The notes beneath the pieces are model-generated. The model did no database searches, was not told the origin of the DNA, and saw only the letters and a list, made by a program, of their open reading frames with translations. Positions 1 through 12,489 of a stretch of DNA of 64,000 nt are shown piece after piece. Numbering within the stretch: the stretch's first letter is position 1; each line of letters starts with the position of its first letter. The position numbers were made by a program, and so were the translations under genes. Origin of the DNA: Stratiolaelaps scimitus (taxonomy: Eukaryota > Arthropoda > Arachnida > Mesostigmata > Laelapidae); contig JABWDB010000007.1 in the NCBI GenBank assembly GCA_019614645.1, positions 11,173,501 to 11,237,500 of the forward strand. The letters run 5' to 3'.

Positions 1-524
1 GAAATGGCTTCATGGAGTAGCGACATCAATACTACTCAGTATCGATTGGGATATTTTAACTAAATGTCAAGTATTTTGAACGACCATGACATTCAGTGTG
101 AAGTGAATAGGAACACTAAATGGATCGGCGCAGATAGGTTGAATTCAGCTTCACATCTGGAGATCGATCCTCCAGTGGGGAGGATCGCTCGAACGGATGA
201 TGATGATTGCAATAACATTTGAGTGACAAAAGGAGAACAGCCTTCGAGGTCGCCTTGCAAGCTTAGCGTTTCCTCAACCAGGTTTCTTTTGGAGATTTTG
301 GACTCTTCAGTATGTAACAGTAAATGCTTTCAAAATAAAACTATGTCTATCTCAGAAGCGAATCGAAATTCGTGTAGCACAAGAGAAATTAATTTACAAA
401 GACCACCGTCAAAAGAACTCATTGGTTGGAACCCGTTGCGAGCTTCCAACGATTCGCACACATCGACAGACGCAGACGGGTCGAATATATTTAAAAAGAG
501 ATACTGTACTGTACATTGCGTATA

Positions 525-815
525 ATCCGCTTGGTGCATTTCCATTGAGGCGAAAAGCGCTCGGGGTAGCTGCTGTGGAGTACGATTGGCGCTAACCGGC
601 TTGGCTGGATCGAGTTTAGCCTTACAATCAGATAATTATCTCGGTGAGATCGTTTGGTGGTCAAATGCCTACGTAATCGCAAAGAGATATAATAGCAGCT
701 TTGTTTGGAAAGAGTCTACGGGAAAGGCGTTTGTTGAATCGCCTCATCCAGCCAGATTTGACGATTGCATAGTTACCAGCTTAGCTGAGAGCCAAGCGCA
801 GCACAGTAAATAATT
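525..815 (+). pseudogene. TRAF-like pseudogene A, C-terminal (MATH) remnant
   Basis: This stretch aligns by eye with the C-terminal MATH part of the intact TRAF-like gene at 2067-3266. The bases tccgcttggtgc occur in both (about 528 here, about 2938 there), followed by related sequence reaching a shared GATTGG core (about 583 here, about 3030 there). The peptide FVESPH...DDCIVTSLAESQ here parallels CFSTPN...SDMCTISELSQ in the intact protein. The reading frame is interrupted (an early stop follows the DWR codons) and frames shift between the matching blocks. I could not align bases 1-500 convincingly, so the left edge is uncertain. It looks like an old tandem copy that has lost coding capacity. 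Confidence 0.6.
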
Positions 816-1164
816 TACGAATTGAACTTAGGAGTGAACCAGCTAATTGATGATAATGGAAACAGTTTAGTATATATCTTTGCACCATATAACGTTGTTC
901 ATTAGGAGATTTAGTGCTTAGCTGCAGTGGCGCAACACATTTTACACGGGTGTACTCGGTAGACCGAATTTCGTCGACCTACACCTTATGGTGAGTTAGG
1001 GTAGCATTATCGCTAACATTGGCTATTTCTTTCAGAATACATTAAAGCTCCAGGAAAGAGACATACGCGTCGGATAGATCGGCAACTGTGACACAGAGGA
1101 TAGAAGCGTTCGACTTAGGCGAGATTGATTTATTGTCGTGTGTATTTATTTTATGGGACTTGTT

Positions 1165-1935
1165 CTAGTATATTGTAGCTTGGTGTTCGTTGTCTTCCGG
1201 TATTTCCCTACGTGTGTGTTCTGGTCCCGAAGCCTTGCTCGTTCTGGACTATTCCCAAGCTAGTGCACCTTTTTGTCTTCCATTTGAGTTGTTAGCCTGA
1301 TCACACTGTCAGACCTGTGGGTAGCTGACTGTGGATATATCGTGTGTCTAGACGGTATTTTGTTCGCACAGTCAGTCCAAGTTAGTTCAGACCGAACCTT
1401 CACAGCAGGTTGGCGAGTCTTAACGAAGGATATCCCGCTAATAACAAGACACGAACTGTATAAACTGACGTTTGCTTCGTGTTGTATGTCATGGGAAAGC
1501 TCTTGCTTAGTCAAAAGTGCTTTGATCGACAGTAGCTGAAATCGCGAGAGTCCCCTGTCCGTGTGAATACTGAGATAACTTGGAGCAGTTATACAGCTAC
1601 AGGTCGATATGCGAAGGCAAAGCGAACTCATATTCTGCGAGACACACTTAAGCCTGATGTGTCTGATCACGTTGAAATGAACTCGCGAATCTTTCTGGAG
1701 AAATCAAAGAGGACTTAATGAACAATTCGAAATTGAGCGGATTGCTTCTAAAACTAGGACCGAGCTGCTGGAACGTGACATCGAACATACAGCAGAGCGA
1801 TTTGAATCAGAGTCCCAACCGATAAAATTTACCACCAAGTCCGATTTATTTTTCCGCACCGATGACACCGAAATTTATAAAACCATAACAGGACATCGTT
1901 GCGAACACCTCAGCCGTTCCCCTATGTGACAGGCC
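1165..1935 (+). pseudogene. TRAF-like pseudogene B, N-terminus to start of MATH
   Basis: This block is collinear with the intact TRAF-like gene at 2067-3266 but full of frameshifts and stops. Matches in order are: the leader plus 'ctggtcccgaagcc' (about 1220) against 'ctggccctgaagcc' (about 2131); the RING region (about 1260-1420); 'gtgaatactgagataacttggagcagttat' type sequence against the zinc-finger region near 2490-2520; 'cgaactcatattctgcgagac' against 'gaaactcgtattttgctggtgaaac' near 2545; the coiled-coil segment 'gcagagcgatttgaatcagag' against 'gctgaacgatttgactcggaa' near 2724; and 'aggacatcgttgcga' against 'aggacatcgttcaag' near 2823. Similarity fades after about 1935, just as the MATH domain begins. 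No long open frame survives, so this is a decayed tandem paralogue directly upstream of the living copy. Confidence 0.75.
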
Positions 1936-2045
1936 CGTAGGGCGATTACTACGAGGACTGTTGGGGCTAGCTTTTGGTTAGACCTTACCATATCCGTATC
2001 TAAATCCTTTCCGTTATGTGACCACGTAAATGCACGTTTCTAATT

Positions 2046-2060
2046 AATGTAGCTATTTCA
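2046..2060 (+). other. probable 3' splice site before TRAF-like start codon
   Basis: The sequence tgtagctatttcag ends in a pyrimidine-rich CAG six bases before the ATG at 2067. This suggests that the coding exon begins at 2061 and that the gene has a 5' untranslated exon and intron further upstream. The upstream donor was not identified. The intron probably contains pseudogene B. Confidence 0.5.
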
Positions 2061-2066
2061 GTCAAG

Positions 2067-3266
2067 ATGACATCGAAGCCACCGTTCTCAGGACTTCTTC
2101 GTTTTCGCGGTTTTCCGCGTCACTTACATCCTGGCCCTGAAGCCCTGTTCGTTCGAGACTCGTCATCGACAGATGCACCTCTTCCCTCCGGCGGAGTTAT
2201 TAGTTTGCTTTCGCCCTGTCAGTCGTGCGAGTTCGTTTGCTATTACCATCTCGTTTTAGACTGTGGACACATTGTGTGTGAAGACTGCGTTGTGTGTATG
2301 CAATCCGCGATAGCTCGAAGCACCAGTTTACAGCAGGTTAGCGGAGGTTCAAAGGGGGGTTCCGCTAAAATCAAGCCGCGAACTCAACAAGTGGTCGTCC
2401 GTTGTGGCGTTTGCCGAAACAAGGCCGTCGCCCAATCAAGGGTGCTTGATTCGACTATAATCGACGCTGTTCGGCTATTCTGTCACTGTGGATACCAAGG
2501 CACTCTCGAGCAGCTATGCTGCCATCGGGCGACATGCAAAATCAAAGGAAACTCGTATTTTGCTGGTGAAACAAGATGTAGGGTGGCTGATATTGTTGAA
2601 GTGAAGGGGATCATTTTAGAGGAGCTAAGACGGCTAGAAGAAGACATCATGAACAAGGTCGAGGTAAAGCAAATCGCGTCAGCAAATATTGTGCAGAAGT
2701 TGGAAACGGACATCGCACAGGCGGCTGAACGATTTGACTCGGAAATTCAATCTCTTCGGCTAAAACTTCAGCGTGACGTTTCGTTGAGTGTCGATAACGC
2801 AACTATCGACAAAATCATTATAGGACATCGTTCAAGCCGACAACTGTTCTGGTTTAATATCAAGGAGCATCTGAAGAAGCACAACGCCACTGGCGAGGAT
2901 CAAATGTCCGACATGCAATCACGCCTGGTAGGCGGGTATCCGCTTGGTGCGTACATTGCTGTAGGTAGGGTGGACAATTGCAAATGCCTTGGGGTTTACG
3001 TGTGCGCTAGTTCATTGGGACACTCGGCCGATTGGCCCATAAAGCGACAGATCGACATTCGACTATATGATGGCCTCGGGTACACGTTTCGCGAGTATTC
3101 GTTTAAAACGACATCGGAGGAGGCCGTTATGTGTTTCTCAACACCGAACAGCTCTGATGGCTGGGGAAAGAGCGATATGTGCACGATTAGTGAGTTATCT
3201 CAGACTGCATTCTACAAGCAGCAAAATGGCATGGTGTGCATTGGGATCGAGGTGAAACCGCTGTAA
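2067..3266 (+). CDS. TRAF-like RING / zinc finger / MATH protein
   Basis: This encodes a 399-residue protein in one open exon with an ATG and an A at -3. Residues 51-116 form a C3HC4 RING finger (C51, C54, C66, H68, C71, C74, C113, C116). Residues 139-157 fit a TRAF-type zinc finger (C139, C141, H153, C157). About 175-240 is a heptad-rich coiled coil, and about 255-399 reads as a TRAF-C/MATH domain (FWFNI..., a WP motif at 323-324, ending GIEVKPL). TRAF family proteins are cytoplasmic adaptors and often E3 ubiquitin ligases that couple TNF/Toll-type receptors to NF-kB and JNK signalling; that role is inferred from domain order. The length is normal for the family, although only one clear TRAF zinc finger is visible. 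It has a likely 5' splice acceptor at 2060 and two decayed copies upstream. The best poly(A) hexamer I see is AATAAA near 3999, rather distant. Confidence 0.88.
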   Translation: MTSKPPFSGLLRFRGFPRHLHPGPEALFVRDSSSTDAPLPSGGVISLLSPCQSCEFVCYYHLVLDCGHIVCEDCVVCMQSAIARSTSLQQVSGGSKGGSAKIKPRTQQVVVRCGVCRNKAVAQSRVLDSTIIDAVRLFCHCGYQGTLEQLCCHRATCKIKGNSYFAGETRCRVADIVEVKGIILEELRRLEEDIMNKVEVKQIASANIVQKLETDIAQAAERFDSEIQSLRLKLQRDVSLSVDNATIDKIIIGHRSSRQLFWFNIKEHLKKHNATGEDQMSDMQSRLVGGYPLGAYIAVGRVDNCKCLGVYVCASSLGHSADWPIKRQIDIRLYDGLGYTFREYSFKTTSEEAVMCFSTPNSSDGWGKSDMCTISELSQTAFYKQQNGMVCIGIEVKPL

Positions 3267-4870
3267 TTTTCTGATTATTTTCCTGATACGTTCCAATGAA
3301 GTGTGACTAACCACGTGCCAATTTCATTTTGAATACACTGTAGTGGTGTTACCATGGATGATTCCGTTAGGTTGTTCCATACATTTCGGCGGTGTATTTG
3401 TAATTCATAAGGTGAAAAAAACGCGAGAATTCACACGATACAAATATACCTGTACGATCAGCCAAGCAGCCCGCTCGGTGGGGGGGGGGAGAGCGCTATA
3501 ACAACTATTGAACATGCTAGCAACTGGTTACGCTTGATTTTCAATAGGATAAATGACGAAAATGATGAAAATCATGTTCAGTATCAAAGGCAATTTATCT
3601 CACTATAGCTCCAAAGTTCACTGATTCCTCTTCCAGGAAGGGGTAGCATCACATTTTAACACACTGTACCTATGCGGCTATAGCCAAAGCATGGATATGC
3701 CATCGCGTGATATTATAATACGAGGCCAAAGCGGAAGGACCGAAAGATGAGTGTATTACAATCGGAAAGTGCTCGCCAGATTTGTGACCATGAATCGCTC
3801 TGTTCTAAACTATCATCTATGAATTAGTTTGGCGGTTTTTTTTGACTATATTGTATAATACCTATCCTATGAAGTCTTACCTGCGTGGCACCTGCTGACA
3901 GCTAAAATGAATTGCTCCTAAATCTTCCACGTTGGCCAATTATTTTAATCCCTTTGGTTTATTTCTGCTTGTATATATGCTACACGGCAATTGTTTAAAT
4001 AAATAAATGCAAAGGTAGTCATCCTCATCTAAGAGCACTTTAGATTTGTTGTCGATCGAACAGAATTCAATCAATTCATTATTGAGATCGCGGCCGGGAT
4101 AGATACCAAATTTGAATATGGACATGATACACTTAGAACACAATATTATTTGAATAAGATTTAGCTTCCAATGCGTGCAAGTGATGCATGGTGTTGGGAC
4201 CGTGGAACAGATGATATAATTTATAATCAGCCCTAGTGATCGGATTCGCCACGCGTACAGATAACGTAGATTTATGCATTTGAACGATGTCAGTTTGAAA
4301 CTGAAAGCCCAAGTGGGAATAAGTAGGCTAACAGTTAACAGAATGTGCAAAAAATAAATGAAAATTACGATGACTATGATGAGGCTCGACTTGTCAACTC
4401 GTTGGGGCGTTACAGATAGATTCCATTTACCAAAACTTGTCGCGAATATTGAAAATCATCTGCTCGAATGGCGGAAGCATTCGATTGGCATTCGAATTGA
4501 CCTGAAAATCTCAGGTCAATTCCTTCGAACCTGTGCCTCCTCTCATACCACTTCATAGCCCTTTCGATGTAGCCCGTCTCGGGACTACGGTACGTAGCAC
4601 TGGAGCCAGCAGTACACGCGCTTAGCTCTAATGTTTAGTTCAGCATGTCTGGATTGTCAGTCACTCCATGTATGGTGGTTTTTGCATTACAACACCTAAA
4701 AGCTATCTAGTCGCACCGAGAAAGATACCTCGAAAGAACCAGGAGAATCAACAGGCAGAACATGATATTTATGGGCACAAACGGATAGAGAGATCGAGTC
4801 TAATCAATGTGATGCGCATGTGCTCAAACATCTAGAATACCGTGGACGTTATATTTCTCAGTTGCGAAAA
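3267..4870. other. spacer downstream of the TRAF-like gene
   Basis: AT-rich sequence with no open frame I can defend. It includes a G-tract at 3480-3489 and overlapping AATAAA hexamers near 3999 that could end the upstream transcript. Confidence 0.5.
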
Positions 4871-4873
4871 AAA

Positions 4874-5059
4874 ATGTTTAGTGGCCACACAATAAATTCA
4901 AATGTAATAACTGTGCTCGACGAAAGAACAACATACGCGGGCGGACCATATCAATGGACAGTACGGTACGAGCAAGGAATTGTGTACCATTTACCGGCCA
5001 TTTATGACACTATGGCCACGGTGAATACTCAACGTTGGGAAGCAATAATTGTAGAATAA
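4874..5059 (+). CDS. short open frame, unassigned, possible exon
   Basis: An ATG-initiated frame of 61 codons, also open upstream without an ATG back to about 4820. The peptide is of mixed composition (TVLDERTTYAGGPYQWTVRY is typical) and has no recognised motif. The hexamer ATTAAA follows at 5081, about 22 bases after the stop. Frames of this length are common by chance here, so this is only a candidate. Confidence 0.18.
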   Translation: MFSGHTINSNVITVLDERTTYAGGPYQWTVRYEQGIVYHLPAIYDTMATVNTQRWEAIIVE

Positions 5060-8000
5060 TTTTAGAAGTTTTCTTCGTCGATTAAATGAACTTTAACGTA
5101 TAAAATGAAGCTGCATTCTAACAATTGTTATCAGCATACCTTTCCTAGTATGGAAATAACTCTAAATCTACCTGTGGATCGCCTTCCTGTATTTAGAAAA
5201 TATTCTATATAGAATATTGCTACGTTTATCGGAGTAATAACGAATAAGAGTGAGCTCCAGCACAAGCCGGTTGTTAGTTACAGCACTTACGCAGTTTTAT
5301 CGTTGCGGGTTTGTCCATAAAAACTTCTCATCAGGGTTGAACATTAAAGAAAAAAATACGCTGTGTTAATATCGGTTAACTGTATAATTCCTAGACGCAC
5401 TCGCTATTCATGTCGCTCGAAGTAGCGTTGAGTGCCACCATTATTTTAAAAGTTATGAGCATAGAACATATACGTTCATTAAATAATAATCAAGAAACTG
5501 TTGTTTACCAACTTCATTCTGGAGACTGACATATCACTAAATCACCGCCACAACATTATACACACACTAAATTAGGTGAGTCTAAAGTTAAAATTTTAAT
5601 GGTCACCTACTACGTTCCATGGCTTTCGGTTCTCAGTCAACGTAGATATTGAACAATCGTTGAACAGAGCTCATTGATAATTAGCATCTGTGATAACGAA
5701 AATGACGGTGAACAAGGTCTTGATATGTGTTCGTCACACTCGAAAAACGGTGCATGGGTTTGTACTCTGTGTCAAAAATTTTCATAAACTAGCACTTCGG
5801 CCTCGCTGTAAGGAAATACTTAAACATAGTTGTAACCCCTCTGGTCTGGTTTTTCGTTTCGTATTTTTCAAAGAAGCTTTCACAGACATGATTTATAAAC
5901 TGTCTCAGAAATTCGTCCTTGTGGTAGCCACTTAGCGATCTTATCTTATATTTGGTCATTTTTCTACTGGGTAATACTATAATATGTCTGTTTCAATACA
6001 ATTTCATTTTTATTCATGTAGTTGCTTTTTACAAAATAAAACCACATGCGCAAGTCGATCGGTAAAGCGACATGTTTCTGTATGAGTGCGCTTTACGATG
6101 GCAGCTCTCCATGATCATCATCGCGTCGATCGCAGGCGGAGGCTTTTCCACTGCAGTTGGGAAGGGACCCCATAATCGCTCTTACGTACTTTTAGGTTAT
6201 TGTGACAGTAGCACAGAAAGCGCGGAGTTGTTGCGTTTCATGGCGCTATTTGTTTGCAACATCTCAAATAAAATAAACGCAACAGCCGGAGTCCGACCTA
6301 CGGACCGCTTGTAGTTCACCCACCGCCGAATATTCGGATATTTGTCTACCATACTGCCTGTCGTTTGAGTCTGAGCAAATATTATCGCATCCAGCATATT
6401 TAAGATATATGTACTACCATATGACGTTCTATAGTGTTTGAGTCTAGCCGTTGTAATATAAAAATTGAGTTCTAGAATTTAAAAAATATAACGATTTTAT
6501 CTAAAACTCGGCGAAATCATTCGCCAGCCATGGCAAGGCTGGCCGAATCACCGATGCTCGTTCAAAGACTTTCGTCAAGAAATCATCTATCCAGACTATT
6601 ATAACGTGTCGTATTTTGAGTTTATTTATTCTTTGAAACAACAACGTCATTATCATCACCATTCGCAACGTCAAAATTGATTTCCGTTGTGGCGGCTGGC
6701 CATGACCTGATCACTTCCGTAGAACGTACGAGACGTATGTCTAAATAGAAATCATAGTTTAGATTGTTAATTGGCAAGGTCGAAAGTCGAACTCATGGTT
6801 AGCGTTTGTGGGTCACTATGCGGTGGTTGCGAAATGTGTGTTCTATGACGCGTTTCGCATATTGCGCTTGAAACGCACTAAAATAAATCTACGATCGTTA
6901 TACTTTCGGCATCGCTAATTACGAGTCGTTACTTAGCATCAGTGCAAGTCGTAGGGCATTTTAGCGAACACCAGGGTCACTGCAACAAACACCCATCCGG
7001 ATCGGTCCAACTTTTTTGCGCAAAGCCACACTTCTAGCAATATAATGTTGCCTCGTTGTGTTTTGGGTTAGCATCTCACAGTAATCGATCACTCTCCGCG
7101 GTCGTATCTCGTCATTTATGAGCGGGGTCACCCGATTCGAATCAATTCGATTTATTGAACCGACATCATTTGTGTCATGTTGTTCGTTGTAGATTGATGA
7201 CAGACACGATACCCGATACTAACCGAACGGTATAACGAGGTTGTCATTGCTAACGGGACTGCTTTCACATAAAGACTACTACGTTTTGTGGCAAGCACAC
7301 AGCTGATTTATCTAGGTAATTTTTAATAAACAGTTACGGAATATGTCCTCATGCCACAATCGTTTGATAATGGTTTTACTTTTGCTAAATCGTCACGTAC
7401 TTTTGTATTGTATATTACGTATTATAGATTATTTGTTAAGCAATGCTTATCGTATGATTGTAGGTATCACTTTGAAGTGTGGTACGCTAATCCAAACAGA
7501 CTTTACAAAGCTTGTATTGTCTCTGCCACTTGAATTGCAGATTGAACTACCAACACATGCCGGTAATCTTGTTATATATATATATATATATATATATATA
7601 GGCTTTTCATAAATAACTCAAAAAGACAAATGTGTTCCTACTTTAAAACAAGTCGACGTATTAACCATCAATTTCCACCACCGCTTCTATGACCTACAAA
7701 CGGTGTATCCTCTGTTAGTCATGATTGCCAATATCCATTTGTTTAGGTTTTTCACGACGAGGTCCAGCTAGCCTTTGTTGAATTCACGAACGGAAACGGT
7801 TGCTTACAATGATTTTCTCAAGATACATTTCTTAAAGTACGTTTGGTATTGCTCGAAATGATCCGTAGACAGCTTCTTTCACTCTAGAATCAGGTGGCAT
7901 TCATGGATCACCTGGTGTGAATTTTGTAAAATTGTCTACTTTATAGACTGAACAATGGCATGTCAAAGATTACGTATTGGCAAGCTGGGCTCGAAGGCCA

Positions 8001-8340
8001 GCCATGTGAAAATATTGCGGGATATCTGTTTGTGGTTGAATGCAACGTGGTGGAAACATCGAGGCATGTATCCGATAATGCAGCACAGCAAACCTTTTTC
8101 TCTATCGATTTTCAAGGATTTCGACAATTCAATATTTACGCTCATTCAGTAGCGTACGCTATCGTGCTGGCTGCCTAAAGTCCAATACCTGGATAGGTAG
8201 CTAAACTGGCTAACCTAAGCGAGTAAATGTGGGACTGCTTTTAGCCAGACAACTCACGACAGTAAAATGGAACAGCTATTTCCCTCGGTACATGACGGCT
8301 ATCGAATGTTACCATTGGGAGTCCCGCTAGGGCCAAGACG
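5060..8340. other. AT-rich intergenic stretch
   Basis: No supported gene. It contains a small inverted repeat at about 6517-6547 (attcgccagcc against ggctggccgaat, one bulge) and a (TA)n tract at 7573-7600. Short open frames here have no splice or poly(A) support. Confidence 0.5.
7573..7600. repeat. (TA)n microsatellite
   Basis: About 14 uninterrupted TA units. Confidence 0.95.
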
Positions 8341-8344
8341 GTCG

Positions 8345-8609
8345 TCAGGTCGAGGAAACTCCCTTGTGGTGACCGTGGTGGCGGTGCCGGTGGTGGTAGC
8401 CAGCTTCGCTGGTGATGGAAGACGGGCGGGCTGACGGGAAAACCTGCGCTAGCTCGCTGAGAGAAGAAGCCGAGGGCACCCCGGGGCGTTGAGGTGTGGG
8501 ACGAGAAAGACAGAAGGACTGGAGTTCACGAGGTGGTGATGGTGGTCCCGCTACGAAGTCCAAAGGGGCTCGGTTGTCCCGCTTTGGTCTTGCTGTCGGG
8601 GTTGTCAGT

Positions 8610-8646
<37 letters not shown>

Positions 8647-8815
8647 GACGCTGGGGATGCCCAGTGTGTCCGTGGCGGGAAGAATCTATATTTGGCCTGG
8701 CTATTCCTGACACCACCTCTCAGTACACATCCGAATGCTCCGAATCCTGCGGGTCACCCTCCCCTTCATTCCCCTCTATCCTCATATTCTTCTCTTCTCC
8801 CTTGACGTGATGTGG
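8345..8815. other. GC- and CT-rich block with (TC)n repeat
   Basis: Composition shifts sharply to GC and CT richness relative to both flanks. The core is a (TC)n run at 8612-8642. Open frames on both strands overlap here, but they are driven by the low-complexity repeat (Ser-Leu or Arg-Glu runs). The block could be a transcribed 5' region or promoter; nothing in it identifies a protein. Confidence 0.4.
8612..8642. repeat. (TC)n microsatellite
   Basis: About 15 TC units on the plus strand. A short (CA)n run lies close by at about 8881-8895. Confidence 0.95.
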
Positions 8816-11800
8816 TGATAGGGCACTAGCATCGTCGTACAACACCCCCACAAATCCTCAATAGGAGTGTTCGTACCAGCAACACACACACACACATAGA
8901 TTCAGAGAGACAAACAGACAGTCAGATAGGCAGTTAGACATCCATCCCTCCACGTATGCACTTGCCACGACGAGAGTCTGAACTAAACCTATGCGCATAG
9001 GTTAGAAGGTTGCTCGTTGGTCATTGGATCAGCCAACGTGTGTGTTGGTGTGTGGGCATGCCATCTAACGCCGACGATGCCATCAGCATATTTTGTCTGC
9101 TTAATTATGGATCACTAATCTGGCTTTACACATATTCTGTATTTGTAAATATATGTAACTGCAGGGCATGCCCACAGGTGCACTTACAACGTGAATGAAT
9201 TTCATGAATTAAGGGATGCAGTACATGTTTTTATTAATTAATAAATTGAAAATGTTGACAGCAACATAACACGAAGCACATTTTGGAAAATATAAGTTCC
9301 TAAATGTTTGCTTACTATGAAATTTTATCGATACTATCTGCCTCGAGTTACTCCATTAGTATCGGATACGGTAAGCGTTTCAATAAGTCTTGTGGAACAA
9401 ATTATAGGGGATCCAAGACGGGTAAAAAAATGTCTATGTATTTGTCGAATTTTGCTGCTAGTCAAGATCGTTGCTCACTTCATTTATCTAGCTGTAAACA
9501 CGAGATACGAAATGCGGACAGTTGAAGTTAAGAAGTTTGTTGAAGTACAAAAAATATTTTTTTTTCATGCGGCTTCTGTAGGATAATTCTTAAACCATTC
9601 CCCGCAAAAATGGGCCGAGGTTGTAGAGGAATCGCTGGTAAATAGATTTCACAGAGCGAAGCAATTTCTGTTTGTGCAACTTCTGAGTTTTGATTTGTCT
9701 TTCGTTAATAACAAGAACAATTTTCGTTTTTGTAAAAAATTATATATATTTTTTTATTAAAAATTCATTATATTACTCTGGCAAACTGATTCGGAGCACA
9801 TTGAATGTTCCCAATCATAGTTGATTTTCGGTTATCGAGTGAAATGAAATGATATTATTATTAGCAATTATAGCAAAAACTCACTAACGAATTGAGCGAC
9901 TCGCTGGCGCGCTGAGACATTTTCGTCAAGATCTCCTCCGGCTGCTCATCGCCTCAACGAGCGCATGGTAATCATAACAATTGTATTAGTAATAATAGCT
10001 TGCAATTAAAGCGTCCTCTCACACAATAAATAACAACCTTGTACGTCCTTCTTCTGTGCTCACTCAGAAATATAGTACATGTATATGTATTGCAACCTGA
10101 CTTAACAATAATGGACGGCCCGTTCTGCCTAATCGAATACATTCACACCAGACGACCTCGCTACAAACCAGAGTGCAGGGAGCCTCATGCGCCTTCTTGA
10201 GTAACGGACGAGCAGGGAATCCTTCATTTGCTCTACCTCGGCAAGAAATTCCTCTTGTTTTTGGTTCATAGTATACATTTCTATGTGTGAAATCTGTATA
10301 AAATCGTGTAAGAACATAATGTTTATGTATGTAGATATTGTAAAAGCGCTTATGTACACTTGGCAATATTATAATGCTCACGTGGCGATCTCTCGTTATA
10401 AATACGCCATAACCACAACTTGGCATTTATTAGCACTGGATATCTAACCACGTAGCGTCTATATCAACTACCTAAAAATCGTGCCGTTTTTGGACAGAAT
10501 GTTTGTGACAATGACAACGAAATCAAATAAGTATCATGGTGTAATAATATGAAGTTTCGATAGTCCACTGAACACTACTTCGTCGCGACCTCAGGCAGAC
10601 ACCTACGGCACATACTATACGCCTTCATCAATTATCATACATGAAAATACTCATCTAATTTCTCCAGCCACAAACAGGTGCCATCTTTGAGGTCGTGTCC
10701 GGCTGGGTTTCGCGAAGGAACACATTGAAATCTGCAATAAGACACTGGATTGTTCCTAGATATTCGTCTCGGACCTTATGATTGATTCAAGGTTGACACT
10801 GCGAATTGGAACAGATGTTTAGAAGATAGCTTGGATCGAGTCGCGTTGATTTTTGGCGATATGATGATACGGCTTACCGTCATCAGCTGTAGTTATTTTT
10901 TCTATTCAACTGCTCAGGTTTTGCTCAGTATTGTACACATAATGTATGTTCCTTGATTTATGCCTAATTGGCTAAAGGGCGAACTTTGAAGCATTGTATG
11001 GTAGTAACGCTGCCGGCAAGCCTTCAAGCGTATGTGGACGCTTGCAGCATTATCTGAAGCTTGTTGAGCTATGACAGATACAGCTGGCAGGCATTTGCTC
11101 ATTGTGTCAAATGAAAATCTGCCAATTTTTTTGGTAATCTCTCTCTCTCTCTCGCTCTCTCTGTACAGCATCGTCGTTTGGGAGGATGTATCGCTATCTT
11201 GCTATCATGACATTCGTTTGCGTTGACGATGCTCTTTAGCCGTCTGCACTTTCAGGTTCGAATGGCTACACATAGACAGGGACATTGTTTTCCCTGAGTA
11301 GGCAGTGCACAGCGCGTCATTGTGTAAATCATCTAATCATCAAGGACCCAATAAAATATCGTGAACACAAATTGCAATGACAATTTCATATAAACATACC
11401 TAATAGTAGATTATTATTATTGTTATGATATATTAACAACTTGCACTGTATAGTGCACAAAGTGCACAACACGTTCACGTATGATCAATACATTTGTACA
11501 GCATGCTTCAGAAATCATCGCTATCAACTTTATACCATAGGACATCAAGACACTATGCGGCAATCGCCAAGCCTTCGGAATGATTTTGATCCCATATAAA
11601 TATCAGTAGTTGTAGCTTACCCTGTAGTCGAGAGTGGCTTAGATTAAACGTTAGGTGCTGCGAACAGAATTGGGATCGCTGTTGATTGTAATTGCTTCCA
11701 ACTACCACCGCGATCAGTGGCAATCATCTCAAGCACTATTGCGCTTTGCTATATGACCACTGATATTATTATAGGGGGGCGCCTCTAACTGCTGTTGTGG

Positions 11801-12470
11801 GCGTAGTTTCTTGGTAGTTTCTAGTTCGTAGTTTCTTCCAAGGCAGGACCGGGGCACCTGCCGGGCCCAGCTTCCCGTAAACTCTCACATTCGCCGTTCA
11901 GTGACCTCTCTCTATCTCTCTCTCTCTCCACTTGACGCATATTATTGAGACCGTCAATTCACAACATAGCCACTCAATGCCGTCATATCAACAATTGTAA
12001 TAATAAGCATCATTATATATGGGCATCGTCATATGTATTATGCTGATTGTTACATTGGCGTTCTATCTCCACTAACGTTATACTTCCTTATAGTTAGATG
12101 AAACTTGCGCATCTAACCTCGTATTGGCCTCTGGATAACAACAGCATGTGAAATACGTGCAACGACATATAATGAATTTTCAATTAACAAACCAATCAAT
12201 TGCTAAAACACCCTCGTAATTTTACCCCTTGTTGTCGACTTTATTTCCTCGGTATTGTGGTTTCTTCCTCGTGTAAAAGGAGAGGTTTTCTTTTTTTTCG
12301 GCAATTTCATTTTCTAGCTCCCCTCGACTCTACTAAAAGTGCTTCAAATGTAAGAGTAACAACCACAAGCGCTTTCGTGTTGTGTACGCGATTTTGCCCG
12401 CATTTGCGGTGTCGATTAAGGAGGAGAACTGTTGTAAACGTGTTATTATTATTCCACCTTATCGTAGTCG
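8816..12470. other. mostly non-coding spacer
   Basis: AT-rich sequence with CT-rich low-complexity runs at about 11140-11161 and 11907-11928. The only frame noted is the small minus-strand one at 10129-10269. Confidence 0.45.
10129..10269 (-). CDS. possible short helical exon, unassigned
   Basis: A 46-codon minus-strand frame starting MNQKQEEFLAEVEQMKDSLL. It is Glu/Lys/Gln-rich, predicted helical, then basic (RYSRRRMRLP). A usable acceptor (TTTTATACAG) lies some 27 bases upstream and internal GT sites could act as donors. The pattern of charged helix followed by RLP is faintly like the N-terminus of borealin-type proteins, but the spacing is about 11 residues short, so I do not assign it. 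It may be a chance frame. Confidence 0.2.
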   Translation of the reverse strand: MNQKQEEFLAEVEQMKDSLLVRYSRRRMRLPALWFVARSSGVNVFD

Positions 12471-12489
12471 GCTTTACCGTGCGGCTTAC

